37,237 nucleotides of DNA from an uncultured Pseudomonadota bacterium (GTDB lineage Bacteria; Pseudomonadota; Gammaproteobacteria; Burkholderiales; JALYOK01). Each line of letters opens with the position of its first letter. The first letter of the stretch is position 1. The translations under genes and the position numbers were made by a program. The notes under the pieces were generated by a model. The model did not search any database, was not told the DNA's origin, and saw only the letters and a list, made by a program, of their open reading frames with translations. The DNA lies in assembly GCA_902826775.1 (NCBI GenBank), contig CADEHE010000006.1, positions 1 to 37,237 of the forward strand, read 5' to 3'. Below are positions 20,164 through 28,183 of the stretch, piece after piece.

Positions 20164-20192
20164 TTGACATGTTGAACATGTAATGGTTTAAT
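20164..20192 (+). promoter_or_regulatory. Strong sigma-70-like promoter with operator palindrome
   Basis: TTGACA (20164-20169), 17-base spacer, TTTAAT (20187-20192). A near-perfect palindrome ACATGTTGAACATGT (20167-20181, 7-bp arms) overlaps the -35 box and spacer, which is a position suited to repression. It would drive the small exported peptide, folE2, the DUF2256 gene and the photolyase. Confidence 0.65.
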
Positions 20193-20206
20193 TTGTCATG
20201 GACAAA
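20192..20206. promoter_or_regulatory. Second palindrome at the transcription start
   Basis: TTTGTC-ATG-GACAAA, perfect 6-bp arms, overlapping the end of the -10 box and the expected start of transcription. It shares the half-site TTGTC/GACAA with the palindrome at 19097-19116. Confidence 0.45.
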
Positions 20207-20223
20207 CTTCTTGAGCAATTTGA

Positions 20224-20454
20224 ATGTGCAGACTACGAAAATTGGGTGTTGTGACAGCATCGCTGCTCGGCGCGTTAACACTGCCTCACACGGTAATGGC
20301 CAAAGAGCCGCTGTCTAGCCTGACAGCGGAGACGGCATTGCAGTGCGGCCAGCAAAGGTTCTTGCTGAACAGCAGTACTGGATGTGGCACAGCGAGGTTT
20401 CCGGTCGGATCGGGCCCGATACATCAACGGTTCAACCGGGGACTGTCTCCGTAG
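20224..20454 (+). CDS. Possible small exported protein (76 residues)
   Basis: Begins 32 bases after the -10 box of a strong promoter. Residues 1-26 read like a signal peptide (MCRLRKL, then GVVTASLLGALTLPHTVMA, cleavage before KEP). The mature part is about 50 residues with two cysteines and no known family (LSSLTAETALQCGQQRFLL). The ribosome site is poor. It may be a real small secreted protein, or the truncated start of a once longer gene, since nothing recognisable follows before folE2. Ends 96 bases before the folE2 start. Confidence 0.4.
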   Translation: MCRLRKLGVVTASLLGALTLPHTVMAKEPLSSLTAETALQCGQQRFLLNSSTGCGTARFPVGSGPIHQRFNRGLSP

Positions 20455-20550
20455 CGGGTGCAGTATGTGGATCGGGTATGCGGTCGGAATGTCGTACTCC
20501 TCCACACACAAAAGCTAACTAGCAGCCAGCACGCCAACAAGGAAATCGCG

Positions 20551-21375
20551 ATGAATGCCCCCGAAAAGTTCTTTCTGCCCGATCTGCAAAACGCCCCCGA
20601 CCAGCGCGAACTTGGCATCGACCGTGTCGGTGTGCGGGGCATTCGCTACCCGATCACGATCGCAGGCAGCGGCGGTGCACTGCAACGGTGTGTGGCGACA
20701 TTCGATATGTTTGTCGCATTGCCCAAGCATCTCAAAGGAACCCACATGTCGCGCTTTGTGGAATTGCTTGAGGCTACGGAAAGGCCGGTTACTTTGGTCA
20801 ACGGCTTGACGATGCTACAAGACATGCTGGTGCGCTTAGACGCTCAAGACGGCTGTATCGAAATGCGCTTCACGTATTTCATACGAAAGGTCGCACCGGT
20901 CTCAGGTGTGGGAAGTCTGCTCGACTATGACGTTAAGCTGACCGCAGAAATTAGGGGTGCATCGCGGCAGATGACGCTGGCGGTGGTTGTGCCCGTGACC
21001 AGTCTTTGTCCTTGCTCGAAGGAGATCTCCGCCTACGGCGCGCACAATCAGCGCTCGCATATTACGTTGACACTGGACATACTCGACAAGGCGTTGACGC
21101 TAGAAGAAGTCGTTGCCCTGGCTGAGCGTGAAGCTTCCTGCGAAGTCTTTGGTTTACTCAAAAGACCCGACGAAAAATTCGTCACGGAGCGCGCGTACGA
21201 CAATCCTAAGTTTGCCGAGGACTTGGTGCGCGACGTTGCCAAGGCGCTCATCGCTGACGAGCGCATCGGCGATTTCGTTGTCGAGGCAGAGAATTTCGAA
21301 TCCATTCACAATCATTCCGCCTACGCTCGAATTACGCACTTTCGCGACGGCGCCGCCGGTCGCGATCTCGCATAA
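20551..21375 (+). CDS. folE2: GTP cyclohydrolase IB
   Basis: A 274-residue enzyme making dihydroneopterin triphosphate from GTP, the first step to tetrahydrofolate, using a metal other than zinc if needed. Family marks: DRVGVRGIRYPI (24-35), HLKGTHMSRFVE (60-71), the active-site block SLCPCSKEISAYGAHNQRS (151-169, C153 and C155, H165), and the C-terminal VEAENFESIHNHSAYA. AAGGAA precedes the ATG at 20551; the frame runs back to 20458. In this island its likely use is folate for methenyl-THF, the antenna cofactor of many photolyases. Whether another folE exists elsewhere in the genome cannot be seen. Confidence 0.95.
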   Translation: MNAPEKFFLPDLQNAPDQRELGIDRVGVRGIRYPITIAGSGGALQRCVATFDMFVALPKHLKGTHMSRFVELLEATERPVTLVNGLTMLQDMLVRLDAQDGCIEMRFTYFIRKVAPVSGVGSLLDYDVKLTAEIRGASRQMTLAVVVPVTSLCPCSKEISAYGAHNQRSHITLTLDILDKALTLEEVVALAEREASCEVFGLLKRPDEKFVTERAYDNPKFAEDLVRDVAKALIADERIGDFVVEAENFESIHNHSAYARITHFRDGAAGRDLA

Positions 21376-21408
21376 CCTCTGCTGGCATAAACGCCGACTT
21401 ATGGGCAA

Positions 21409-21606
21409 ATGCGTGCAAGCACGTCAGTGCAATTTCGCGGCAATAAGGCATCCTTGCCAACAAAGCCCTGCTTCGCTTGCGGCCGCCCAATGGTCTGGCG
21501 CAAGAAATGGAGGCACACTTGGTCGGAAGTCAAATATTGTTCTGACGATTGCCGCAAGGCGCGTGGCGGCGCAGTACGGCATGCGAGGGACGGGGCTAGC
21601 CGATGA
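21409..21606 (+). CDS. DUF2256 zinc-ribbon-like protein
   Basis: A 65-residue protein with the full DUF2256 pattern: KPCFACGRPMVWRKKW and VKYCSDDCRKAR. Four cysteines (C21, C24, C44, C48) probably bind zinc. Function is unknown, but these genes usually stand beside photolyase or cryptochrome genes, as here: its stop overlaps the ATG of the photolyase gene by four bases (ATGA), so they are translationally coupled. Confidence 0.88.
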   Translation: MRASTSVQFRGNKASLPTKPCFACGRPMVWRKKWRHTWSEVKYCSDDCRKARGGAVRHARDGASR

Positions 21607-22910
21607 TATTCGAACCCACTCGTGAAGCGGGATTGAGACATCTGGCTGACTTCACCAGTGGATCTCTGCGCGACTACACGCTGCAACGCAATTTTGATTT
21701 TGGCCCGACGCGGCGCGGCAACGTTTCTCAGTTATCGCCATACATTCGGCACAGGCTGGTGCCGGAGTGGGAAGTCGTTGACGCGGCCCTGGGACGCTAT
21801 GCCGTCTCAACCGTCGAAAAATTTGTGCAAGAAGTATGTTGGCGGACTTACTTTAAGGGGTGGCTGGAGCAGCGCCCCGCAATTTGGCAGCGCTACTTGG
21901 ACGAGCTACATGGATTGCGTATGTCGTCGCGACCAGATGGAGCGTTGGGTGCGGCGCTCGAGCGAGCCACGGCGGGGCGCACGGGCATAGACTGTTTCGA
22001 TTTCTGGGCGCAAGAGCTAGTCACAACCGGGTACCTGCATAATCACGCGCGCATGTGGTTCGCCAGCATTTGGACCTACACGCTTGGCTTGCCTTGGCAA
22101 CTAGGCGCCGATTTTTTCATGAAACACTTGCTTGATGGCGATGCCGCGTCGAATACACTGTCCTGGCGCTGGGTCTGTGGTCTGCACACAGTCGGCAAAA
22201 CCTACCTTGCGCGCCGCGACAACATCGTAAGGTATACACAAGGCCGCTTCGACCCCGGTGCCACGCTCTCAGCACATGCCCCGGCCATGCGGGCTGAATC
22301 CTTGCCGCCCCCGGCCGGGCTCAGGGCGCTGCGTTCCATTCCGGCGAGCGGTTCGCTCGCGGTGTTGCTAAGTGAAGAAGATCTGGCTCCTGAGACATTG
22401 ACCATTCCGGTGGAGCGCGTAACGTGTGTCATTGCGATAGACACAACCGATGCCTATCCCGGTCTGAGCGAACTGGTCAAGCAGTTCAAGCGCACCGCGC
22501 TGCGTGACGCGCTTGCACGCGCGCGCCAGCACTTCGGGGCTGCGGACGGCTTCGACGACTTGGTTGCACCTAGCGAACTTCCGGCAATTCTCGCTGCTGC
22601 TGGCGACACAGCGACGGTAGTCAGTGAGATGCCAACGGGACCGGCACGTAGTCAAATACTCGATGCCTTGGCGGCGCGTGGTAGCGAGGTTGCGCCTCCG
22701 GTAGAAGTGCGCCGCGCCTGGGATGCCGCGTTCTGGCCGCACGCCACCGGCGACTTCCATAAACTCGAAGCGCGTATCCCAGTCATTTTGCGTGCGCTTT
22801 CATTGGCTTCACTGCACAAGGGTTCAATGTCGCGATCGGGCGATCAGCAAACAACCGTGGGGCCCGGTTCGCTGAGTCTTGCGGGCAGTTGGCAGCGAGG
22901 TGCGCATTGA
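21603..22910 (+). CDS. Photolyase/cryptochrome-like protein with FAD domain first
   Basis: A 435-residue protein. Residues 1-215 are a photolyase FAD-binding domain: LRDYTLQRNFDFGPTRRGN, SQLSPYIRHRLV (43-53), VEKFVQEVCWRTYFKGWLE (71-89), GYLHNHARMWFASIWTY (143-159) and GDAASNTLSWRWVCGLHTVG (179-198). The usual N-terminal antenna domain is absent. Residues about 245-370 instead have an alpha/beta pattern that recalls it (LAVLLSEEDL, IAIDTTDAYPG, a DALARARQHFG helix, LPAILAAAGDTATVV, SQILDALAARGSEV), followed by RAWDAAFWPHATGDFHKLEARIP. This is the layout of a proteobacterial family annotated as FAD-binding domain proteins. FAD binding is likely; DNA repair or light sensing is inference. Confidence 0.85.
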   Translation: MIFEPTREAGLRHLADFTSGSLRDYTLQRNFDFGPTRRGNVSQLSPYIRHRLVPEWEVVDAALGRYAVSTVEKFVQEVCWRTYFKGWLEQRPAIWQRYLDELHGLRMSSRPDGALGAALERATAGRTGIDCFDFWAQELVTTGYLHNHARMWFASIWTYTLGLPWQLGADFFMKHLLDGDAASNTLSWRWVCGLHTVGKTYLARRDNIVRYTQGRFDPGATLSAHAPAMRAESLPPPAGLRALRSIPASGSLAVLLSEEDLAPETLTIPVERVTCVIAIDTTDAYPGLSELVKQFKRTALRDALARARQHFGAADGFDDLVAPSELPAILAAAGDTATVVSEMPTGPARSQILDALAARGSEVAPPVEVRRAWDAAFWPHATGDFHKLEARIPVILRALSLASLHKGSMSRSGDQQTTVGPGSLSLAGSWQRGAH

Positions 22911-22954
22911 ATCCGGTCGCCTGCGCGCCGCCAATTCGTGGTTGGTTGCCGCTC

Positions 22955-23992
22955 ATGCGTGCGGCTAGCCGGAAGCTTCACCTGCAAGCGCCTATCTTCG
23001 CTGTGCTGTGGGGAATTGGACTGCAGGCGGCAGCGAACGACGCGCCGCCCGTTCCCGATGCCCTCGCGCAAGGGCTTGCTCGCGTGCGCGTGGTCAACGA
23101 GACGCGTCGCTTGGCCAATGGCTCGGGCGTAGCAGTGCGCGAGGATATGCTCATTACCAGCTGCCACGGCACGCGCAACGCGCGTTGGATCGACGTCCTG
23201 CATGGTGCGCGCGACTGGAAGGTGCTCAAGCTGGTCAAGGACACGGAACACGATCTCTGCTTGATTCAAATCGATGGCAGAGCGTTTCAACCATTCGTGC
23301 TGGCGCGTGCAGATAATTCGCTGGAAGTCGGCGACTATGTGGCGGCCGTCGGTTTTACAGGGCCAAGCGCCGTTATGGTCGAAGGCTCGGTAAAGGCGCT
23401 GCATACGCATGACGGCGCGCAAGTGATTCAAACCGATGCCGCATTCAAAAGCGGGGAGAGCGGCGGCGCTCTGCTCGATCGCGAGCGCAGACTGGTCGGT
23501 ATCCTCACCTTCTACGCAGACGAGACCAAGACCGGTTTTTTTGCGGTGCCGGTCAAGTGGGTGAGAGATCTCGTCAAACGCGCCGAACGCGACGACGAGG
23601 CGGCTACGCAGCCTGAAAACGCGTTTTGGGAGCGGCAAGAAACCGAGCTTCCGCTGTTCATGCGGGCGCTGGCTCGCGAGTACGCGCAGGACTGGGAGAA
23701 TTTGCAGCGCATCGCCGCCCAGTGGGTCGAGCGCGACCAACGCAACCCCGAAGCGTGGCTAGCATTGGGCAAGGCTTATCATCACGTATCTGACGGCGTC
23801 GCCGCAGTGCGCGCGTTGCAAGAATCCACGCGCTTGGCGCCGCGTAACGCCGAGGGTTGGTATTACTTGGGCCGCGCGTATGCCGCTCTAAAGCAACTCG
23901 ATGGTCTGACTGAATCGCTGCGCAATCTGGATATGCTCAATTCCACTTCTGCCCAAGCTCTGCGCGAGCTGTTGAACGCTCTGACGCAATAG
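22955..23992 (+). CDS. Trypsin-like serine protease with C-terminal TPRs
   Basis: A 345-residue exported protein. A signal peptide of about 25 residues (MRAASRKLHLQAPIFAVLWG...) is followed by a chymotrypsin-fold protease with a plausible triad: His in LITSCHGTRNA, Asp in EHDLCLIQI and Ser in KSGESGGALL. After a linker, two TPR motifs are seen (NPEAWLALGKAYHHVSDGVA and NAEGWYYLGRAYAALKQLDG). There is no PDZ domain, so it is not DegP/HtrA. Periplasmic protein turnover or processing is a guess. Start is uncertain: TTG at 22889 would overlap the photolyase gene; ATG at 22955 begins a better signal peptide. Confidence 0.75.
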   Translation: MRAASRKLHLQAPIFAVLWGIGLQAAANDAPPVPDALAQGLARVRVVNETRRLANGSGVAVREDMLITSCHGTRNARWIDVLHGARDWKVLKLVKDTEHDLCLIQIDGRAFQPFVLARADNSLEVGDYVAAVGFTGPSAVMVEGSVKALHTHDGAQVIQTDAAFKSGESGGALLDRERRLVGILTFYADETKTGFFAVPVKWVRDLVKRAERDDEAATQPENAFWERQETELPLFMRALAREYAQDWENLQRIAAQWVERDQRNPEAWLALGKAYHHVSDGVAAVRALQESTRLAPRNAEGWYYLGRAYAALKQLDGLTESLRNLDMLNSTSAQALRELLNALTQ

Positions 23993-24049
23993 CATCGCCC
24001 GTAGTTCCAGTACTGGCCTGCGCAATACGCCGCGCGTCAGGAAGCAGAC

Positions 24050-24367
24050 TCATCCGTACCTGGCGCGCGCGCGACTGCATTTCTCGTCCCCCCGTTTTAG
24101 GTCATGGCAAGTCGACGGGCGTTGGTCGTAGATCTCACATTGAACTTGCGTGCCGACAGTGCCGTTTAGCGCAGCGCACCGCGGCGCCTCGCGGTTGGTG
24201 CCCGCCATGCAACCCAGCAGTGGCGTTACTTTCTCGACAAGCAGCTCAGGCGTGCCGCGCGCCAATGCATCGGCCCAGTAAAACGACACGCGAAAGCACG
24301 CGCAGCAGGCGCCGCATGTAAGGTACGGGGACGTCGCGCGCGAAACGTTAACGGACTCATCGATCAT
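24050..24367 (-). CDS. YkgJ-family cysteine-cluster protein
   Basis: A 105-residue protein with the cysteine cluster of the YkgJ/UPF0153 group: YLTCGACCACFRVSF at 15-29, then C53, C64, and the end pattern CEIYDQRPSTCHDLKRGDEKC. Members are thought to bind zinc or iron-sulfur; the role is unknown. Diverges from the MFS transporter gene, 187 bases away. Confidence 0.88.
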   Translation of the reverse strand: MIDESVNVSRATSPYLTCGACCACFRVSFYWADALARGTPELLVEKVTPLLGCMAGTNREAPRCAALNGTVGTQVQCEIYDQRPSTCHDLKRGDEKCSRARARYG

Positions 24368-24554
24368 AGCCGCTTGACGAGAAGTTTAGTCCGAGACGGC
24401 GTCGCCGGCGATACCGATAGTTTAGCTCCCGGCGCTAGCGCTCTCTGGCAGCCGGCGGCAGTAACCGGTATGCTTGCCGCGCGTGATTCGCGCCCGGTCA
24501 AGCTTTCCTGCGCCGGTTTCTCACCTGAAGTGCACAGAAGACGAGGCCGCGACC

Positions 24555-25862
24555 ATGGATGCGACGCATAGCCCGGAGTTTCAGCGGCAAACGGTACTCA
24601 AGGTATCTTGGCGCTTACTGCCGCTCATCATCATTAGCTACATGATGGCGTACATCGATCGCGTGAACATATCCTTCGCCGCGCTGACGATGAACAAGGA
24701 TCTCGGCATCAGCGCCTACGTGTACGGCTGGGGCGCGGGCATTTTCTTCTTGGGTTACGCGCTATTCGAAGTGCCGAGCAACATGATTCTCGACAAAGTC
24801 GGCGCGCGCCGCTGGATCGCGCGGATCATGTTTACTTGGGGGCTGATCTCGGGGGCGATGGCGTTCGTCGGCGGCCCTACCAGTTTTTTCGTGTTGCGCT
24901 TTTTGCTCGGTGTGGCCGAGGCGGGATTCTTCCCGGGCATCATTTACTACCTGATGCTATGGTTTCCGGGGCGCTACCGGGCACGTGTGATCTCCGCCTT
25001 ATTCGTCGCCATTCCGGTTTCGAACGCGGCCGCCTCGGTAATCTCCGGCGCGATCTTGGAAATGGACGGCATGCTTGGTCTGCATGGTTGGCAATGGGTA
25101 TTTATTCTAGAAGCGATGCCGGCGGTGCTGCTGGCTTTCGTCGTGTGGCACTACTTGACCGATCGCCCGCGGGAAGCGAAGTGGTTGACCGCAATCGAAC
25201 GCGACTGGCTCGAAGCGCAACTGGCCGCCGAACGCCGCGCGGTGGAAAATCGCGGCCACATGAGCTGGTTTCGCGCGCTGATCGATAAACGCGTGATCGT
25301 GCTCGCGCTCATTTATTTTATGAGCGTTACCTCCGGCTACGGCATCGTGTTTTTTCTGCCGCAGATCGTTAAGGCCCTGGGCGAATCGAATTTCATGACC
25401 GGTATTCTTGCCGCGATTCCGCACGCCATCGGCGTTATCGGTCTGCTGCTATGGGGGTTCTCCTCCGACCGGCGCAACGAGCGCCGCAGGCATTTCATTG
25501 CAGCGGCGTGCGTCTCCGCAATCGGTTTCGCCGCCGCGGCGTGGCTGCGCGAATCGTTTTGGGGTATCGCGGCGATGTCGGTAGCCACCATCGGCTTGTA
25601 CGCCTCGCGTCCAGCATTCTGGCCGATGCCGTCCATGTTCCTCAGCGGAGCGGCCGCCGCGGCCGGTATCGCGCTCATCAATTCGATCGGCAATCTCGGC
25701 GGCTACGTTGGGCCGATGATCGTCGGCTGGATCAAGGACAGCACCAAGAGTTTCGAAATGGCCTTGTACTTCCTGGCGGCTTGCGCGCTGAGTTCGGCGG
25801 CGATCGCTTACTTCGCTAAAGGTATTCTGGAAACGCGCGCGACCGAGCCTACGGCAAAATAG
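24555..25862 (+). CDS. MFS transporter, anion:cation symporter (ACS) family
   Basis: A 435-residue membrane protein with about 12 hydrophobic helices. Diagnostic of the ACS family are SYMMAYIDRVNISFAALTMNKDLG-type start (helix 1; seen at about 28-50), YGWGAGIFFLGYALFEVPSN (helix 2), FLLGVAEAGFFPGIIYYLMLWFP (helix 4) and NSIGNLGGYVGPMIVG near helix 11. Substrates of this family are organic anions such as hexuronates, phthalate, tartrate or 4-hydroxyphenylacetate; none can be chosen here. The ATG at 24555 precedes MDATHSPEFQRQTVLKVSWRL, a usual start. Converges on the SDR gene, 32 bases apart. Confidence 0.92.
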   Translation: MDATHSPEFQRQTVLKVSWRLLPLIIISYMMAYIDRVNISFAALTMNKDLGISAYVYGWGAGIFFLGYALFEVPSNMILDKVGARRWIARIMFTWGLISGAMAFVGGPTSFFVLRFLLGVAEAGFFPGIIYYLMLWFPGRYRARVISALFVAIPVSNAAASVISGAILEMDGMLGLHGWQWVFILEAMPAVLLAFVVWHYLTDRPREAKWLTAIERDWLEAQLAAERRAVENRGHMSWFRALIDKRVIVLALIYFMSVTSGYGIVFFLPQIVKALGESNFMTGILAAIPHAIGVIGLLLWGFSSDRRNERRRHFIAAACVSAIGFAAAAWLRESFWGIAAMSVATIGLYASRPAFWPMPSMFLSGAAAAAGIALINSIGNLGGYVGPMIVGWIKDSTKSFEMALYFLAACALSSAAIAYFAKGILETRATEPTAK

Positions 25863-25894
25863 CGTGCGGCGCTCGCGCGCGACGCTAGCGCCGG

Positions 25895-26674
25895 CTAAAA
25901 CGTCCCTGGGTAGTTGCCGCCATCGATCAAGAAATTCTGTCCCGTCATGAAACCGGCGTGGACGCTGCATATGAACGCACACAGCGCACCGAACTCGTCC
26001 GGCTCGCCGAAGCGCGCGGCGGGAATGACTTTCTTGCGATCGGCATGCACTTCCGCGAATGTTTTACCAGCCATTTTCGCGCCTGCTTCGCTGCGTTTAC
26101 GCAGTGTTTCCGTTTCAAACATGCCCGGCAAGATGTTGTTGATGGTGACGTTCTGCGCGACGCCCTTGCGCGCGATGCCGGCGACAAAGCCGGTAAGGCC
26201 GCTGCGCGCGCCGTTCGATAGCGCCAAGATGTCGATCGGCGCTTTCACGGCACTGGAGGTGATGTTGACGATGCGGCCAAACTTGCGCTCGATCATGCCA
26301 TCGAGCGTGGCTTTGATCAGTTCAATCGGCGTCAGCATATTGGCATCGACCGCCTTGATCCAGTCTTCACGCGTGAACTGGCGAAAATCCCCGGCGGGCG
26401 GGCCGCCGGCGTTGTTGATCAAAATGTCCGGATGCGGACAGGCGGCCAGGGCCTTGGCGCGGCCCTCGGCGGAGGTGATGTCGGCGGCGATTGCGATCAC
26501 CTTGACGCCGGTGGAATTGCGAATCTCCACGGCGGTTGCTTCGAGCGTTTCCGCGGTGCGGGCAACAATGGTGACGTCCACGCCCTCGCGCGCCAGCGCA
26601 ACGGCGCACCCCTTGCCTAAACCTTTGCTTGCAGCGCAGACGATGGCTTTTTTCCCGGCGATACCCAAGTCCAT
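25895..26674 (-). CDS. SDR-family oxidoreductase with atypical active site
   Basis: A 259-residue Rossmann-fold protein with the nucleotide motif AASKGLGKG (14-22), the NNAGG strand end (about 89-93), catalytic-type Ser in NITSSAVKAP, and C-terminal GQNFLIDGG. The usual Tyr-x-x-x-Lys is replaced: the site reads ALSNGARSGLTGF, so Ser and Arg stand where Tyr and Lys are expected. I recall this SNGAR version from a recurrent SDR subgroup, so it is probably not a sequencing error. Reaction unknown; normal reductase chemistry would need other residues. GGAG precedes the ATG. It follows the phosphomannomutase gene by 41 bases, same strand. Confidence 0.88.
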   Translation of the reverse strand: MDLGIAGKKAIVCAASKGLGKGCAVALAREGVDVTIVARTAETLEATAVEIRNSTGVKVIAIAADITSAEGRAKALAACPHPDILINNAGGPPAGDFRQFTREDWIKAVDANMLTPIELIKATLDGMIERKFGRIVNITSSAVKAPIDILALSNGARSGLTGFVAGIARKGVAQNVTINNILPGMFETETLRKRSEAGAKMAGKTFAEVHADRKKVIPAARFGEPDEFGALCAFICSVHAGFMTGQNFLIDGGNYPGTF

Positions 26675-26715
26675 TTGGAGCTCCTAGTTAGTTTTGTTCC
26701 AGGCGGGCAACGTGC

Positions 26716-28092
26716 TTAGAACGGCAGATTGGCATCCGGCTTCGCCTGCATGATGACGCGGCGGAAATCATCCTGTATGCGTTTAAGTGCTGCATCGTTA
26801 TCGGCTTCGAATCGCAGCACGATGACCGGCGTCGTGTTGCTCGAGCGCGCCAAACCGAAACCGTCCGCGTACTCCACGCGCAAGCCGTCGATGGTAATAA
26901 TTTCTTTCGGACCGGTGAAGTTCGCGGTCTTTTGCAGCTTGTCGATCAGGGCGTAATTTTCGCCTTCGTTCAATTTGATTTGCAGTTCCGGCGTGCTCAC
27001 TGCATCGGGCAAACCGTGCAAGGTTTGGTTGATATCGACTTCGCGGCTCAGCGTTTCCAGTAAGCGCGCGCCCGAATACAGTCCGTCGTCGAATCCATAC
27101 CAGCGCTCCTTGAAGAACATGTGGCCGCTCATTTCGCCGGCGAGCAGCGCACCGCTTTCCCTCATCTTACCTTTGATGAGCGAATGGCCGGTTTTCCACA
27201 TCGTCGGTTTGCCGCCATGTTTGCGAATCCAGGAAAACAAGTTGCGCGTGCTCTTGACGTCGAAAATGATCTCCGCGCCAGGGTTGCGCTTGAGCACGTC
27301 CGCGGCGAACAGCATCAATTGGCGGTCCGGGAAAATCACCGAGCCGTCTTTGGTAACCACGCCGAGCCGGTCGCCGTCGCCGTCGAAGGCGAGCCCGATT
27401 TCCGCATCGGTCGACTTCAAGCTGCGCTGTAAATCTTCCAGGTTGTGCAGCACCGAGGGGTCGGGATGATGGTTGGGGAAATTGCCATCTACATCGCAAA
27501 ACAGTTCGATGACTTCACAGCCCAGCTTGCGGTACAGCGTTGGTGCATAGGCGCCCGGCACACCGTTGCCGCAATCGACCGCAATCTTCATCGGCCGCGC
27601 CAACTTGATGTCGGAGACGATGCGCTCGATGTACGCGCTCGCGATGTCGCGTTGCTGAAAGCTGCCGCTGCCGTGACTGAGCTCACCCTTTTCGCCGCGT
27701 TCGCGCAGACGCTGGATGGTTGGGCCATAAAGCGTCTCGCCGCCGATCACCATCTTCAGACCGTTGTAGTCGGGCGGGTTGTGCGATCCGGTGACCGCAA
27801 CGCCGGTATATCCGCACAGTGTGTACGCGGCGAAGTAGACCATAGGCGTGGCGACTTGGCCGACGTCGATCACGTTCGCGCCGCTGTTTTGAATGCCGCG
27901 TGCCAACGCCGCGGTTAAGTCGGGGCCGGACAAGCGGCCATCGCGGCCGATCGCAACGGTGTTTTGTCCACGCGCGAGCGACTCACTGCCAAAGGCGTGA
28001 CCGATCAGTTCGACGATCTGCGGTGTCAGCGTCTTACCGACGATGCCGCGTATGTCATAGGCTTTGAAGATTTCTGCTGGGAGGCTGGCCAT
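26716..28092 (-). CDS. Phosphomannomutase/phosphoglucomutase
   Basis: A 458-residue alpha-phosphohexomutase of the AlgC type, interconverting mannose- or glucose-6-phosphate with the 1-phosphates for LPS or exopolysaccharide. Four active-site loops are present: phosphoserine loop TGSHNP (S103), metal loop DGDGDR (237-242), sugar-specificity loop GEMSGH (319-324) and phosphate loop RSSNTTP (near 420). The N-terminal FKAYDIRGIVG is typical. The GEMSGH version matches enzymes with dual mannose/glucose use. Full length. Confidence 0.95.
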   Translation of the reverse strand: MASLPAEIFKAYDIRGIVGKTLTPQIVELIGHAFGSESLARGQNTVAIGRDGRLSGPDLTAALARGIQNSGANVIDVGQVATPMVYFAAYTLCGYTGVAVTGSHNPPDYNGLKMVIGGETLYGPTIQRLRERGEKGELSHGSGSFQQRDIASAYIERIVSDIKLARPMKIAVDCGNGVPGAYAPTLYRKLGCEVIELFCDVDGNFPNHHPDPSVLHNLEDLQRSLKSTDAEIGLAFDGDGDRLGVVTKDGSVIFPDRQLMLFAADVLKRNPGAEIIFDVKSTRNLFSWIRKHGGKPTMWKTGHSLIKGKMRESGALLAGEMSGHMFFKERWYGFDDGLYSGARLLETLSREVDINQTLHGLPDAVSTPELQIKLNEGENYALIDKLQKTANFTGPKEIITIDGLRVEYADGFGLARSSNTTPVIVLRFEADNDAALKRIQDDFRRVIMQAKPDANLPF

Positions 28093-28183
28093 TCATGGGC
28101 TGGATTCACAAAGAAGGCGTAAGGATAGCGGAATTACTCACGCTCGGCTGAGTTCACCGCTTGCCGCGTGGCGAAAATCCGTG

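Noticed and set aside
24007..24016. Palindrome CCAGTACTGG
   Set aside because: Ten bases only, between convergent gene ends, with no promoter around it; likely chance.
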